Counted from the stretch's first letter, positions 28,086-37,229 are shown. The stretch is 63,841 bases of DNA from Rhodobacterales bacterium 56_14_T64 (GCA_002162795.1 MAAY01000048.1:1-63841), one strand, 5' to 3'. The notes: generated by a model from the letters alone, not told the origin. A program made the numbers and translations.

Positions 28086-29009
28086 TCAGGTTGGCCCGAT
28101 GCTCATCATCATGCGCATAATGATCATAAGGATCGGCACTAGCACAATCACCAGATTAACCGGGAACATGAACAAGGCCATCGGGAACAGCATCTTGACC
28201 GGCAGTGCATTGGCCTTTTCCTCGGCCCGCACCAGTCGCATTTGCCGCATCTCGCGGGCAAAAACCCGCAAGGTTTTACTGACACTACTGCCCAATTCTT
28301 CGGATTGGCGGAACAGAACCGCCAGCGTGTTGGCTTCTTCTACGCCAATACGTTTTGAGAAGTTCTTTAGCGCCTCATGCAATGGCCGCCCGGCGCGGAT
28401 TTCCAGATTGATGATGCTCAGCTGAATGCCAAAATCCGGCGTGGTCAGCAGAAACTCCCGGGTAACCCGATCAATCGAGGCATTGATGCTCAACCCGGCA
28501 TCAGCGCAGACCAGCAATAGGTCCATAAAATCCGGGAAAAGCTTGCGGAACTCACGGCTCCGCCGTCGGCCCAGATGTTCCAGCACCGCCGAGCTCAGAA
28601 TGAAAACCACACCGGCTGCTGTCATCGCCCAAACTGACAAAATAGCAGAACTGAATTGAGGCAATGAGACAGTCAAGGCAATTTGGGTCAGTACAAAAGT
28701 AGCCGCAGCAATCGCAGTTCGGATAATGTTGAAATTGAACAGCGCCCGTTTGGTAAAGAACCCGGCCCGAACTAGACGCATCCGCAGCGAATTGACGGAC
28801 TCGTTCTGCACAACATCCAGATAATAGCGGATCTGCTCATTGCCGGACCCCAGCATCTTGTCGATATCGTCGTCAACCTGTTGTCGGCGCGAGGTGGCCG
28901 TGCCGATGTTGCGGGCAATGTCCCGGCGTTTTTGCACGTACAGAATGACCCCTAACGAGACAATCAGTGTTGCGACAAATACAGCGGCAAGGATCATCGT
29001 TTCGGTCAA
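28086..29009 (-). CDS. tadC: Tad pilus inner-membrane platform protein TadC
   Basis: This 307-residue protein has a type II secretion F domain (about 145-270, FRKLFPDFMDLLLVCADAGLSINASIDRV, and NTLAVLFRQSEELGSSVSKTLRVFAREMRQMR). Its membrane spans are near residues 5-25, 90-135 and 275-300. TadB and TadC together form the platform that couples the CpaF motor to Flp pilin assembly. It is the last gene of the pilus operon in this window; the usual downstream tadD/E/F/G are not here. Confidence 0.93.
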   Translation of the reverse strand: MTETMILAAVFVATLIVSLGVILYVQKRRDIARNIGTATSRRQQVDDDIDKMLGSGNEQIRYYLDVVQNESVNSLRMRLVRAGFFTKRALFNFNIIRTAIAAATFVLTQIALTVSLPQFSSAILSVWAMTAAGVVFILSSAVLEHLGRRRSREFRKLFPDFMDLLLVCADAGLSINASIDRVTREFLLTTPDFGIQLSIINLEIRAGRPLHEALKNFSKRIGVEEANTLAVLFRQSEELGSSVSKTLRVFAREMRQMRLVRAEEKANALPVKMLFPMALFMFPVNLVIVLVPILMIIMRMMMSIGPT

Positions 29010-29038
29010 AATAGCCCCTCCTGTCTCAGGTTGATCTG

Positions 29039-30001
29039 TCAGAAATCAAAATTGATTAGTTTTCGGATTACCAGCATGCCGAGGAAGATCATGCTCAGAC
29101 AGCCAATCACAAAATAGCTGCCGTAGCCGCTGTCCCACAGCAGATCAAAATAGGTCGGCACCATGAACAAGATCATGTAATACAGGCCAAATGGGAACAG
29201 CAGCATGATCCAGGCGGTGATACGACCCTCAGCTGATATCGCCTTGATTTTGGCCCGGATCATCATTCGGTCGCGGATCATCTGGCCCAAGTTTTCAAGG
29301 ATCTCGGACAGGTTGCCGCCGGTGCCGCGCTGTACACTGACGGTGACTGTCAGCAGGTTCAATTCGGGCGCTCCGACTCGGTTATACATGTTCAGCATCG
29401 CCTGCTCCAGATCCGAGCCAAAGGTCATCTGATCATTCAGAATACCAAACTCGGACCCAATCGGATCGGGCATTTCCCGCGCCACCAGCGCAATCGCCGC
29501 CACCACCGGGTGCCCGGCCTTCAGACTGCGCACTATGATATCGATCGCCGGGGGCAACTGAGACGTGAACTGCTTAATCCGACGGTTGCGAACAAACCGA
29601 AGGATCAGGACAACGCCAACACTGGCAAAAGCAAAAGCAAAGACATACCTCGCCACGCCGCTAAGGTTCAGCACCGCAACTGCGAATAATACCCCAGCCA
29701 CATACAGTCCCAGTAAAAACAGCACTCGGCGAAACATGCTAATTTCCAGCCCGGATTGAGCGATGTATTTGTTGATGCGGTTACCGATATCCTGAAGCCC
29801 ATCGCGCTCGCGCACCCCGCGCAGGTTCAACAGTTCGGTATAGGCCTGCTCAGCACCCGAGCTCTGCTTTAGCGCCTGCAGGCGGTTGGCGACATCCTCG
29901 TTGGCGCGGTGTTTTGAAAACAAGGCCCGCAACAGGGTGTCAATCAGCACAAGGGACGCCACAAAGATCAGACCATAGAAAACATAGGGATTATTCAGCA
30001 T
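29039..30001 (-). CDS. tadB: Tad pilus inner-membrane platform protein TadB
   Basis: This 320-residue protein has a T2SSF domain with FTSQLPPAIDIIVRSLKAGHPVVAAIALVAREMPDP and NLLTVTVSVQRGTGGNLSEILENLGQMIRDR. Membrane helices lie near the N-terminus, around residues 90-130 and in the last 70 residues. It is separated by 3 bp from cpaF and by 29 bp from tadC. Confidence 0.93.
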   Translation of the reverse strand: MLNNPYVFYGLIFVASLVLIDTLLRALFSKHRANEDVANRLQALKQSSGAEQAYTELLNLRGVRERDGLQDIGNRINKYIAQSGLEISMFRRVLFLLGLYVAGVLFAVAVLNLSGVARYVFAFAFASVGVVLILRFVRNRRIKQFTSQLPPAIDIIVRSLKAGHPVVAAIALVAREMPDPIGSEFGILNDQMTFGSDLEQAMLNMYNRVGAPELNLLTVTVSVQRGTGGNLSEILENLGQMIRDRMMIRAKIKAISAEGRITAWIMLLFPFGLYYMILFMVPTYFDLLWDSGYGSYFVIGCLSMIFLGMLVIRKLINFDF

Positions 30002-30004
30002 CGG

Positions 30005-31432
30005 CTATAACACCTTGGAAGGGTCAAAATAATCAGGGTTCAGGTGCAGCCCCATGGCTTCCAGATCCTCTAGGAACCGTGGACGGATACCCGTGGCGTG
30101 GAAATCCCCAAGAATGTTGCCATCGTCGTCCACACCACGGCGTCTGAAATTCATGATTTCTTGCAACTGAATGGTATCGCCCTCCATACCCGTAATTTCA
30201 GAAATCGAAGTCATCCGCCGGGTGCCGTCCCGCAGTCGCGACAGCTGGATAAACACATTCACCGCCGAGCTGATCTGCGCCCGTATGGCGCCCTGACTCA
30301 TCGGCATTTCGGCCATTCCCACCATCTGCTCGATCCGGCCAATGGCATCGCGCGGCGTATTGGCGTGCACCGTCGACATCGAGCCCTCGTGGCCGGTGTT
30401 CATCGCCTGCAACATGTCAAAGGCCTCGGCCCCGCGCACCTCACCGATGATCATCCTGTCAGGCCGCATGCGCAGCGCATTTTTCACCAAATCGCGTTGC
30501 AGGATCTCGTTGCGCCCATCCACCGTGGGTGGCCGGGTTTCCAACCTGACCACATGGGACTGCTGCAATTGCAATTCTGCCGCGTCCTCGATGGTGACCA
30601 GCCGCTCACGATTGGGTATAAAAGCCGACAACGCGTTCAGCATTGTAGTCTTGCCCGAACCGGTGCCGCCGGAAATCACGATCGACACCTTGCCCTCAAC
30701 AGCCGCCGCCAGCAGGTCTGCCATGCCACGTGCCAAGGCTCCGTTATCCACCAACCGGTCCAGTGAATAGGGTTTTTTGGAAAACTTTCGGATCGACACC
30801 TGTGGCCCGTCCACCGCCACCGGGCGCACCGCGACATTGACCCGACTGCCATCCGCCAAACGCGCGTCCACCAAAGGCGAACTTTCATCAACCCGTCGGC
30901 CCACCGAGGCCACGATTTTATTGATGATCCGCATCAGGTGCTCTTCGTCCTTGAACCGCACCTTAGTGGGTTCAACGATGCCAAAGCGTTCGATAAACAC
31001 CGTTCCCGCACCAACTATCAGAATGTCCGAAATTGTATCATCCATCAGCAGCGGCTCAATTGGCCCAAGCCCCAGCATCTCGTCGCCAATGTCTTGGATC
31101 AAGGTTTCCAGCTCTGACGAATTCAGCGGAAAGTTATTGGATTTGGCATAGTCCCGCACCAATGGGCGCAGCTCATCATGGATTTCAACTTCTTCCATGG
31201 TATCGAGGATCGACAGGTTGATCTTGTCCAGCAAAAATCGATGCAACAAAACCCGCTCATTGACAAAATCCGGGGGCGCGACGGTTTCAACCTGTGCCGG
31301 AGTCTTAACGGTGGCAGTCCCATTTACCAAAGCGGCGCCATCGCCCGCCCCGTCTGCCTTCAAAACCAGCACATCTTTCTTTTCCAGTGCGGCGCCTTTT
31401 GATTTGGCCTTTCTGAAAAATCGACCAGCCAT
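30005..31432 (-). CDS. cpaF: Tad pilus assembly ATPase CpaF/TadA
   Basis: This 475-residue secretion ATPase of the GspE/VirB11 superfamily has Walker A GGTGSGKTT (255-263), a Walker B region RMRPDRMIIGEVRGAEAFDMLQAMNTGHEGSMSTVHAN and an RKFSK arginine-finger region. It powers Flp pilus extension and retraction in tad systems. The first about 60 residues are low-complexity and charged. It follows the L,D-transpeptidase gene by 22 bp. Confidence 0.95.
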   Translation of the reverse strand: MAGRFFRKAKSKGAALEKKDVLVLKADGAGDGAALVNGTATVKTPAQVETVAPPDFVNERVLLHRFLLDKINLSILDTMEEVEIHDELRPLVRDYAKSNNFPLNSSELETLIQDIGDEMLGLGPIEPLLMDDTISDILIVGAGTVFIERFGIVEPTKVRFKDEEHLMRIINKIVASVGRRVDESSPLVDARLADGSRVNVAVRPVAVDGPQVSIRKFSKKPYSLDRLVDNGALARGMADLLAAAVEGKVSIVISGGTGSGKTTMLNALSAFIPNRERLVTIEDAAELQLQQSHVVRLETRPPTVDGRNEILQRDLVKNALRMRPDRMIIGEVRGAEAFDMLQAMNTGHEGSMSTVHANTPRDAIGRIEQMVGMAEMPMSQGAIRAQISSAVNVFIQLSRLRDGTRRMTSISEITGMEGDTIQLQEIMNFRRRGVDDDGNILGDFHATGIRPRFLEDLEAMGLHLNPDYFDPSKVL

Positions 31433-31454
31433 GCAGCAGTTCCTCCCTTAACGG

Positions 31455-32030
31455 TTAATGCACAATCACCTTGGTTCCGTTTCGCACTTTCTTGAACAGA
31501 TCCATCACATCACTGTTGGTCATCCGAAAGCAGCCTGAAGTTTCAAACCCACCAATTGTGCCAGCGCTGTTGGTGCCGTGGATCCGGTATAATGTGTCGC
31601 GGTTTCCCGAATACAAATAGAGCGCCCGCGCCCCCAACGGGTTGTAAGGCCCCGGTGGCACATATTCCGGCAATGACGGATCCCTGCCCCGCATCGCGCC
31701 AGGTGGACGCCAACCGGGCCACTCAGTTTTGCGTCCAACATAAGTGGTGCCGGTCCAGGTAAAGCCATCCCGCCCAACCGAGATCTGGTACTGCTCGGCC
31801 TTGCCCCCTGACAGCACCCGATGCAGGGTTCTGTTTTGGTTCGAAATGAGAATTGTACCGGGACTTTCCGGGCCAGAATAGGCCACGATTTTCATACTGC
31901 GCGGCCCGTGACTGCGCGGTATTTTCTTGACCCCGGCCTGACCAGCAGCTGGAGTGATCACGGCACAAAGCAGACCCAACATCACCCCCCGGCGATGCAG
32001 ATTGCGAGACTGATAAAAACGGTCCGTCAT
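31455..32030 (-). CDS. YkuD-type L,D-transpeptidase inside the tad operon
   Basis: This 191-residue protein has an N-terminal RRGVMLGLLCAVITPAAGQA export signal; the twin Arg allows a Tat reading, otherwise Sec. The YkuD domain spans about 55-190. The active site is HGTNSAGTIG (His151) and SGCFRM (Cys167), complete for catalysis. Such enzymes make 3,3 crosslinks in peptidoglycan or attach proteins to it. The gene overlaps the end of cpaE by 4 bp and precedes cpaF by 22 bp, so it is made with the pilus machine. A role in opening or anchoring the cell wall around the pilus is inferred. Confidence 0.9.
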   Translation of the reverse strand: MTDRFYQSRNLHRRGVMLGLLCAVITPAAGQAGVKKIPRSHGPRSMKIVAYSGPESPGTILISNQNRTLHRVLSGGKAEQYQISVGRDGFTWTGTTYVGRKTEWPGWRPPGAMRGRDPSLPEYVPPGPYNPLGARALYLYSGNRDTLYRIHGTNSAGTIGGFETSGCFRMTNSDVMDLFKKVRNGTKVIVH

Positions 32031-33172
32031 AAAATAGTCTCCGAGGTCAATTCGATGGTTTTCAGGTATTTGGTCAGCGATCTGATGAAGGTATTGCGGC
32101 TAGAAATCTCGCTCGGCAACATGCCGCGATCAACTGCTTCCCCAATCAGGTTGGGCTCTAACGGGAGAAAGAAAAACGGAACCCCGTCGAACAGCTCGCG
32201 CAGCTTCCGCTTGCTGATACGCTGACCAAACAGGCTGGGAACCCTTTTGTTGACGATAACCCGAACCGGAAAGGACTCGCCCCGCAAGCGGCGAATACGC
32301 TCGATCATATCAATCGTGTGTTTGATCGACGGCAAGTTCAATTCGGTCAGCAAAGTGCAGGTGTTGACGGCCGCCAGCACGTCCTCTTTCCATTCGGTCT
32401 CGTAATAAGGCAGGTCCAGAAAAGTCTGACCATGCTCCAAGCTAACCGCATCCAGCAGCCGCAAAACCAGTTCATAGCCGTTCAAGTCTGTGCTCATCTC
32501 GGGGCGCTTGAAGGAATACAAGTAAAAGCCACGTTTATGCCGTTGCTGGATGGTCCGAATGAATTCTGTATCAATCCGCTGCGGCGTTTCGATCACCGAC
32601 CCCAGATTAAACCGGTTCACCATGTTCAAAACATAACCGCAATTGCCCGTTGAGAAATCCAGATCAAACAAAGCCACATTGGCACTTTTGCGAAAGAATT
32701 TGGTGGCAACTAGATCGGCCATATTGATCGCCGTGGTGGTTGCCCCTGCCCCACCAACCGACGACACGATGGCGTGCACCCGGTTTTTCTTGACCTTAAT
32801 TTTGCGCACCGAGGCCATCACCGACATCATCAACTGATCCGCAGTGACCGGCTTGTTCAGCCAGTCCTGCACGTTGAACTTGAACAGCTGGCGCATGGCG
32901 TCAGGCGGTAATTCTGACGACATGACAATCAGCGGCACGATTGGCGCCTGAGCCCGTACGGAGGTCAGAATTTGCACTTCCTCGGCCTCAAGACCCTGTA
33001 GGTCAACCAGCACCAGATCCGCATTCTGCGCGGTCAGTTTTTTGGGCAATTTACTGGGATTGATGGTTTTGACAAAAAACTCTGAAGAGCCTCGCAGTGC
33101 CACCGTCACTTCATCTTGATCCGCCCCATCCGCTGTGATCATCAAAATTCGTGTTCTAGGTGTTTCTGGCAT
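32027..33172 (-). CDS. cpaE: Tad pilus localisation ATPase CpaE/TadZ
   Basis: The protein has about 381 residues from ATG 33172 (MPETPRTRILMITADGADQDEV); an in-frame start at 33214 would overlap the upstream gene. The N-terminal receiver-like domain (about 1-125, ADLVLVDLQGLEAEEV) is followed by a MinD/ParA-like fold. Its P-loop reads SSVGGAGATTTAINMAD, without the Lys of KGGxGKT, so ATP use may be altered, as reported for some TadZ proteins. CpaE/TadZ places the pilus at the pole. It overlaps the transpeptidase gene by 4 bp. Confidence 0.92.
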   Translation of the reverse strand: MPETPRTRILMITADGADQDEVTVALRGSSEFFVKTINPSKLPKKLTAQNADLVLVDLQGLEAEEVQILTSVRAQAPIVPLIVMSSELPPDAMRQLFKFNVQDWLNKPVTADQLMMSVMASVRKIKVKKNRVHAIVSSVGGAGATTTAINMADLVATKFFRKSANVALFDLDFSTGNCGYVLNMVNRFNLGSVIETPQRIDTEFIRTIQQRHKRGFYLYSFKRPEMSTDLNGYELVLRLLDAVSLEHGQTFLDLPYYETEWKEDVLAAVNTCTLLTELNLPSIKHTIDMIERIRRLRGESFPVRVIVNKRVPSLFGQRISKRKLRELFDGVPFFFLPLEPNLIGEAVDRGMLPSEISSRNTFIRSLTKYLKTIELTSETIL

Positions 33173-33192
33173 TCTCGGCAGCTCATGATTGT

Positions 33193-33580
33193 TCAGGGGC
33201 AAGTATCTCGGCAATTGTTTACGTCTTTGCTGATGATGCTGACCGGCTGCGCTGGGATCGTCAGCGAGGTCAGCCCGGGGATCAACTCATCAGCAATTAA
33301 ATAGTCAAACGATAGGTTTCTCAGCTCAACCGCAATGGTCGACACGGGTCTAAATGGCCGCCCATCATAACCTAGCCCTGAACGATAATAAGTCACCCTC
33401 ACATTCTCGGCAAAGATGAACGGGGCAAGGTCACACATGTCCATCATCGACAGTGACCCGCTGGGCAAACTCAGGAATACCAAAGCTCAACAAAGGGAGT
33501 ACCAGCACCGCAAGCAGGGTCTCAATCAGAACAAAACCGTTCTGATCCCGCAGCAGATTTTTGGCTGACTGGGACAGCAT
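33193..33580 (-). pseudogene. TadE-like minor pilin gene with a single frameshift
   Basis: The N-terminal part from ATG 33580 reads MLSQSAKNLLRDQNGFVLIETLLAVLVLPLLSFG, a pilin-like/TadE N-terminal helix, and continues to VTVDDGHV before TGA. A +1 change near 33440 opens the frame MCDLAPFIFAENVRVTYYRSGLG...VSTIAVELRNLSFDYLI..IPGLTSLTIPA, typical of TadE-like C-termini. The interval is 388 bp, one base more than a multiple of three. It therefore fits either a single-base disruption or a sequencing error; repaired, it would encode about 128 residues. It lies between the lipoprotein and cpaE. Confidence 0.7.
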
Positions 33581-33680
33581 TTTGTAATTGCCCCCATACT
33601 TGTTACCAGTGTCAATTCGCAACTCTATAGCCACAGCCAAAGACTGCGTAGAAAACACCTCGGTTAGTCCAAGACTAAAG

Positions 33681-33881
33681 TCAGCCGCCAAACTCGATAT
33701 CTGTATCTTCGACGTGCTCAGGCCAGGCTGTAACTTCTTGGATCGCAGTATTGGCCTCAGGTGCGTTTCCGGCCCGGGTCGAAACCCGGTCCCAATTATT
33801 CATATAGTCGGCACAGCCGCCAAGCAGCAGCGCGGCACTCAGAGCTGCCACAGCAGTCTTAGTTCTTTTCAATAACACCAT
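33681..33881 (-). CDS. Small tad-locus lipoprotein
   Basis: This 66-residue protein starts at ATG 33881. A signal peptide with lipobox LLLGGC puts the lipidated Cys at 23. The mature part is ADYMNNWDRVSTRAGNAPEANTAIQ. Its start overlaps the end of cpaC by 23 bp. Short lipoproteins next to the secretin may act as pilotins in tad systems. The function here is unproven. Confidence 0.7.
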   Translation of the reverse strand: MVLLKRTKTAVAALSAALLLGGCADYMNNWDRVSTRAGNAPEANTAIQEVTAWPEHVEDTDIEFGG

Positions 33882-35265
33882 CTTCGAACTCCAGATCAAT
33901 CATGTGCCCGTAGGGTCCAACCACCCCAGCCCCATCACGGAACCGACGCAGCAGTTTTTTGTCCACTTCCAGCATGCCCAGAAAGAACAGCTCCAGATCA
34001 TTTGACGACCGGGTGCCATCCAGCGGCGTAACCAAAGGTGTACCCGGTGCAACCGGACGCACCAAACGCGGGGTGACCAAAATCACCAGATCGGTTTCGC
34101 TTTTCTGGAACCCCGACGATTTGAACAAGGCACCCAGAATTGGCACCTGCCCCAACCAAGGCACCTGATCAACGCTGCGGGCATTATTCGCCTGCAGCAG
34201 ACCCGCAATGGCGAAACTCTGACCATTGCGCAACGACACTGTTGTTTCAGCCTTGCGTGAGATAAAGCCCGGCTGGCCGTTCACATCGATTGTCGGATCA
34301 ATGTCACTCACTTCAGGACTGATCCGCAAGCGGATCAACTCGTCATCCAGAACAACGGGAAGAAAGTTCAACCGAACACCAAATTCACGATACTCGGTGC
34401 TTGTCGTGACCGCACCGCTGGCGCTTTCGGTGGAAACCGAAATTGGAACTTCACCACCGACGACAAAATTCGCCTCTTGGCCGCTGGTCGCGACCAACTT
34501 TGGATTGGCCAATCGTCGCGCCAAGCCTTTTTCCTCAAGTGCGTTGATAACAAAATCAATCTGGAAGCCTGAAATTTCCAACAACTCGCCGACGGCAACT
34601 CCAAACGGAGCAGACCGCGGGTTTGATCCAGTTGTAAATCCACTCGACCCGCTGGTATTTGACCCGGTCAATTCAACGCCAAGCTCACGGCCTGAACTAC
34701 GCTCTACTTCGATAATGCGAACATCCAGTTCAACTTGCTGCGCGCCTTCGACCCGGATGGCGTTGATAATCGGATCAGAAGAATACTGGGCTGCAATTTC
34801 CAGCACACGTTGCAAATCGACGTTATTTTTGACCTTACCAGACAGCCGAATTCGGTTGTTTGCATTGCTCACCCTCACCCGTGCGCTGGGGACCGCACCC
34901 TGCAATGCCTCGCTCAGATCCGAGAAATCCACCTTGACCTTGACTTCAAGCACCTCAAGCAAACGCTTGTCAGCCGAATACAGGGCAACGCTAGTGGTGC
35001 CATAGCCCTTGGCCTGAATATAAAGCGACGAATCCGTCAGCGGGAACACGTCAACAATGTTGACATCACCAATCACAATATCCGCAAACGGCCGGTCGGT
35101 TTCGATTGTTTGCGTAAACCCGGCTGCCATCGCAATTCGACTGATGGTTCCGTCATCGATCGTGATCCGGTGGGCCTGCGCTTGCGCTGATGCGGCCATA
35201 GTCACCAATAAAAAAATGGAGGCCAGCGCTTGGATTAGGCAGTTTGATTTTCTACTCAGTGTCAA
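33859..35265 (-). CDS. cpaC: Tad pilus outer-membrane secretin CpaC/RcpA
   Basis: The protein has about 468 residues from TTG 35265, which has AAGG 9 nt upstream and leads straight into a signal peptide (hydrophobic LIQALASIFLLVTMAASAQAQA). The open frame continues upstream into cpaB without a better start. An N-terminal secretin-associated domain (RITIDDGTISRIAMAAGF, DIVIGDVNIVDVFPLTDSSLYIQAKGYGTTSVALY) and a BON-like stretch precede the secretin domain. That domain has RDNGQSFAIAGLL-type motif (LRNGQSFAIAGLLQANNARSVDQVPWLGQVPILGALF). It forms the outer-membrane pore for the Flp pilus. Confidence 0.9.
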   Translation of the reverse strand: MTLSRKSNCLIQALASIFLLVTMAASAQAQAHRITIDDGTISRIAMAAGFTQTIETDRPFADIVIGDVNIVDVFPLTDSSLYIQAKGYGTTSVALYSADKRLLEVLEVKVKVDFSDLSEALQGAVPSARVRVSNANNRIRLSGKVKNNVDLQRVLEIAAQYSSDPIINAIRVEGAQQVELDVRIIEVERSSGRELGVELTGSNTSGSSGFTTGSNPRSAPFGVAVGELLEISGFQIDFVINALEEKGLARRLANPKLVATSGQEANFVVGGEVPISVSTESASGAVTTSTEYREFGVRLNFLPVVLDDELIRLRISPEVSDIDPTIDVNGQPGFISRKAETTVSLRNGQSFAIAGLLQANNARSVDQVPWLGQVPILGALFKSSGFQKSETDLVILVTPRLVRPVAPGTPLVTPLDGTRSSNDLELFFLGMLEVDKKLLRRFRDGAGVVGPYGHMIDLEFEDGVIEKN

Positions 35266-35311
35266 TTTAAAAGACCTTATGCCGACATGTCCGCCGTTCA
35301 CAAAAGGTCCG

Positions 35312-36397
35312 CTAGCTGTCCGGTTCAACCTGAATCCCAGCTTGCAGGATCCTGGTATTTCCCTCTTCCACTTTATATTCATCACGCTTCCCATTGCGAA
35401 TAACCGCAACAGTCCGCCTTTGAGGGATCACCGGCTCGCGCTCAACGAACCGTTCGACGATAACTTCTCTCTCGACGATAACAGGCTCTTGCGCGTTTAG
35501 CTTATCCTCAAGTACCTGCATCTGCTCAGATGTATCCGTATAGAGGTTATTTAGCAACTGTTCGAGCATCGCAAATTGGGCAATTGACGGGTCAGGTTCA
35601 ACAACCGCGACCTCTTGCAGCTCTGGAATCAGGTCTTCTGCAACATCCATATCATTCAGATCCTCCAGCGTTACCCGCTCATTCATTTCGATCTCATTCG
35701 AGGCCAGATTGCGCAGAGCAAGCGACAAAGTACCGACATTAGCCCCAAGAACCAGTTTCTGCGCCTCGATTGTGTTGACCTCAAAGGTCACTGTGCGCAC
35801 CACGCTGGGCTGATCTTTATTACCGTCGGCAATTTGATCGATGGCAAGGACTTTGACCCCCTGCAGCAGCACATCTACATAGTTATCGACACCACGACCG
35901 CCACGGGTCAACAAGACATCAACGCGATCACCCGGCAGCACAAACCCGGCCACGCCCAGCACATCATTCACTCTAATTGAAATCGCCTTCATGCCAGGGG
36001 ACAGTGCTGTAGACATCTTGGCTCGCTGTCCCGGAGTAGTGACCCTGGTGCTCAAAATAGGTTCGCCAACTGCGATGCTAGTCAAGGCAAATCGGGCAGT
36101 ATCGTCGGTATCGCCTACGACCAAGTCTTCGATCTTTTCAAACGAACCTTCGGGTACAATTTTGCTGGCCCATTCAATTTCACGCACCTTAGTTGAATCC
36201 AACCGCTCGCCAAAACTGACTGTCTCGGTGGCGACCACGATGGTATTCTTCGGTGTTGTCTCGACTTGCTGCACCTCCTGGCGCAACTGTGTCGCAAAAC
36301 TTAGCCGTTCTGAGGCCAACCAGTTGCGGGCACCAAACACCGCAATCCCGGCCAGAACGGCCGCCATCAAAAAACTTGCTAGTGTCGAAAAGCGCAT
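35312..36397 (-). CDS. cpaB: Tad pilus periplasmic protein CpaB/RcpC
   Basis: This 361-residue protein has an N-terminal membrane anchor, MRFSTLASFLMAAVLAGIAVFGARNWL. A SAF domain (about 52-115, IVVATETVSFGERLDSTKVREIEW) and an RcpC/CpaB domain (GMKAISIRVNDVLGVAGFVLPGDRVDVLLT) follow. The C-terminal third is acidic, with a VEREVIVERFVEREP repeat-like segment likely to be coiled. It lies upstream of cpaC and downstream of the flp pilin. Confidence 0.92.
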   Translation of the reverse strand: MRFSTLASFLMAAVLAGIAVFGARNWLASERLSFATQLRQEVQQVETTPKNTIVVATETVSFGERLDSTKVREIEWASKIVPEGSFEKIEDLVVGDTDDTARFALTSIAVGEPILSTRVTTPGQRAKMSTALSPGMKAISIRVNDVLGVAGFVLPGDRVDVLLTRGGRGVDNYVDVLLQGVKVLAIDQIADGNKDQPSVVRTVTFEVNTIEAQKLVLGANVGTLSLALRNLASNEIEMNERVTLEDLNDMDVAEDLIPELQEVAVVEPDPSIAQFAMLEQLLNNLYTDTSEQMQVLEDKLNAQEPVIVEREVIVERFVEREPVIPQRRTVAVIRNGKRDEYKVEEGNTRILQAGIQVEPDS

Positions 36398-36538
36398 TGT
36401 GAAGCTCCTCCATGGCTCTTCCCTCTTCTGCGTAGCTGCTGATGAAGAGAAAGTATCTGCCAGTCGATCTATCTCGGGTTAGCACATCTGCTTCTGTCAA
36501 TCGCATCATCCCAAAAGCCGAAAACCACTAAGAGGTGG

Positions 36539-36565
36539 GCGAGGCTCGGTATAACCGAGCCTCGC
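36539..36565 (-). terminator. Strong hairpin after the flp pilin gene
   Basis: GCGAGGCTCGGT, loop ATA and ACCGAGCCTCGC form a perfect 12 bp stem, 25 bp after the flp stop and 140 bp before cpaB. The minus strand has no T run directly after it; a TTTT follows further on. It likely lets pilin messenger accumulate above that of the machinery genes. Confidence 0.7.
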
Positions 36566-36590
36566 TGTTACTTTTGTGACACTTAAGTAA

Positions 36591-36806
36591 TCAGGAGCTC
36601 GGTCCAGTAGTACTAAGAGTGCCGATCCATACAGCCCAGCCGTTCCAAACGGCAGTAAGATTAGTACCAAAAAGGGTAACAGCTGTAATCACAGCTCCCG
36701 TTAGCAAGCCCAAAAGCAGCAAGTATTCGGTCAGAGCAAGACCTTCTTCGTCATGTTGAAACCGGACAATAAGGTCACGTGCGTAAGCATTAACCATCAT
36801 TAACAT
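36591..36806 (-). CDS. Flp/Fap-type major pilin
   Basis: This 71-residue prepilin starts at ATG 36806 with GGGAG 6 nt before it. The leader MLMMVNAYARDLIVRFQHDEEG is followed by the Flp motif G/LALTEYLLLLGLLTGAVITAV: predicted cleavage after Gly22, with Glu at +5 followed by Tyr, as in Flp pilins. Processing is expected by the CpaA peptidase encoded upstream. The pilin assembles into the tad pilus. Confidence 0.92.
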   Translation of the reverse strand: MLMMVNAYARDLIVRFQHDEEGLALTEYLLLLGLLTGAVITAVTLFGTNLTAVWNGWAVWIGTLSTTGPSS

Positions 36807-37016
36807 GTGTATCTCCCAAATTATTACTGATGCCGAAATGGCAATTCTCCTACCACAATTGACCTTCGCCTGAATGCCCCGCTATATGGGCCGCCTCGTA
36901 CATAATTTGATTTATCGAATTCGTCTCAATATTCATCTAGGCTGCATTCAACTGTTCGCCACAAAAAAATTCCGGCCAAACAATCAGGGCGTGATTTGAA
37001 ATACTTGCAAAGATGA

Positions 37017-37051
37017 GTCAACAATACACGTTTTCTCCAACCATTGTTGAC
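37017..37051. promoter_or_regulatory. Perfect inverted repeat upstream of the flp promoter region
   Basis: GTCAACAAT (37017-37025) and ATTGTTGAC (37043-37051) are perfect 9 bp arms, 17 bp apart, about 210 bp upstream of the pilin start. It could be a regulator site controlling pilin synthesis. No regulator is encoded nearby. Confidence 0.45.
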
Positions 37052-37229
37052 TTCGACGTCAGCGCTACACACCTATAGGTAATGGTAAATTTAGTGTTTT
37101 CCTTCTGGGATTGTGATCCACAATTTGTGCCGTTACTATTGCAAGCGAGTATTGCAACCGCCGTCACTTGGATCCAGTAATAGCCCGCAGCTGGCCTTGC
37201 TAGCCCCCCTGCCCTGTCCTTGCCTAGTT

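Noticed and set aside
34226-35005. Plus-strand open frame (259 codons) inside cpaC
   Set aside because: Ser/Thr/Arg-rich shadow of the secretin domain; no start signal.
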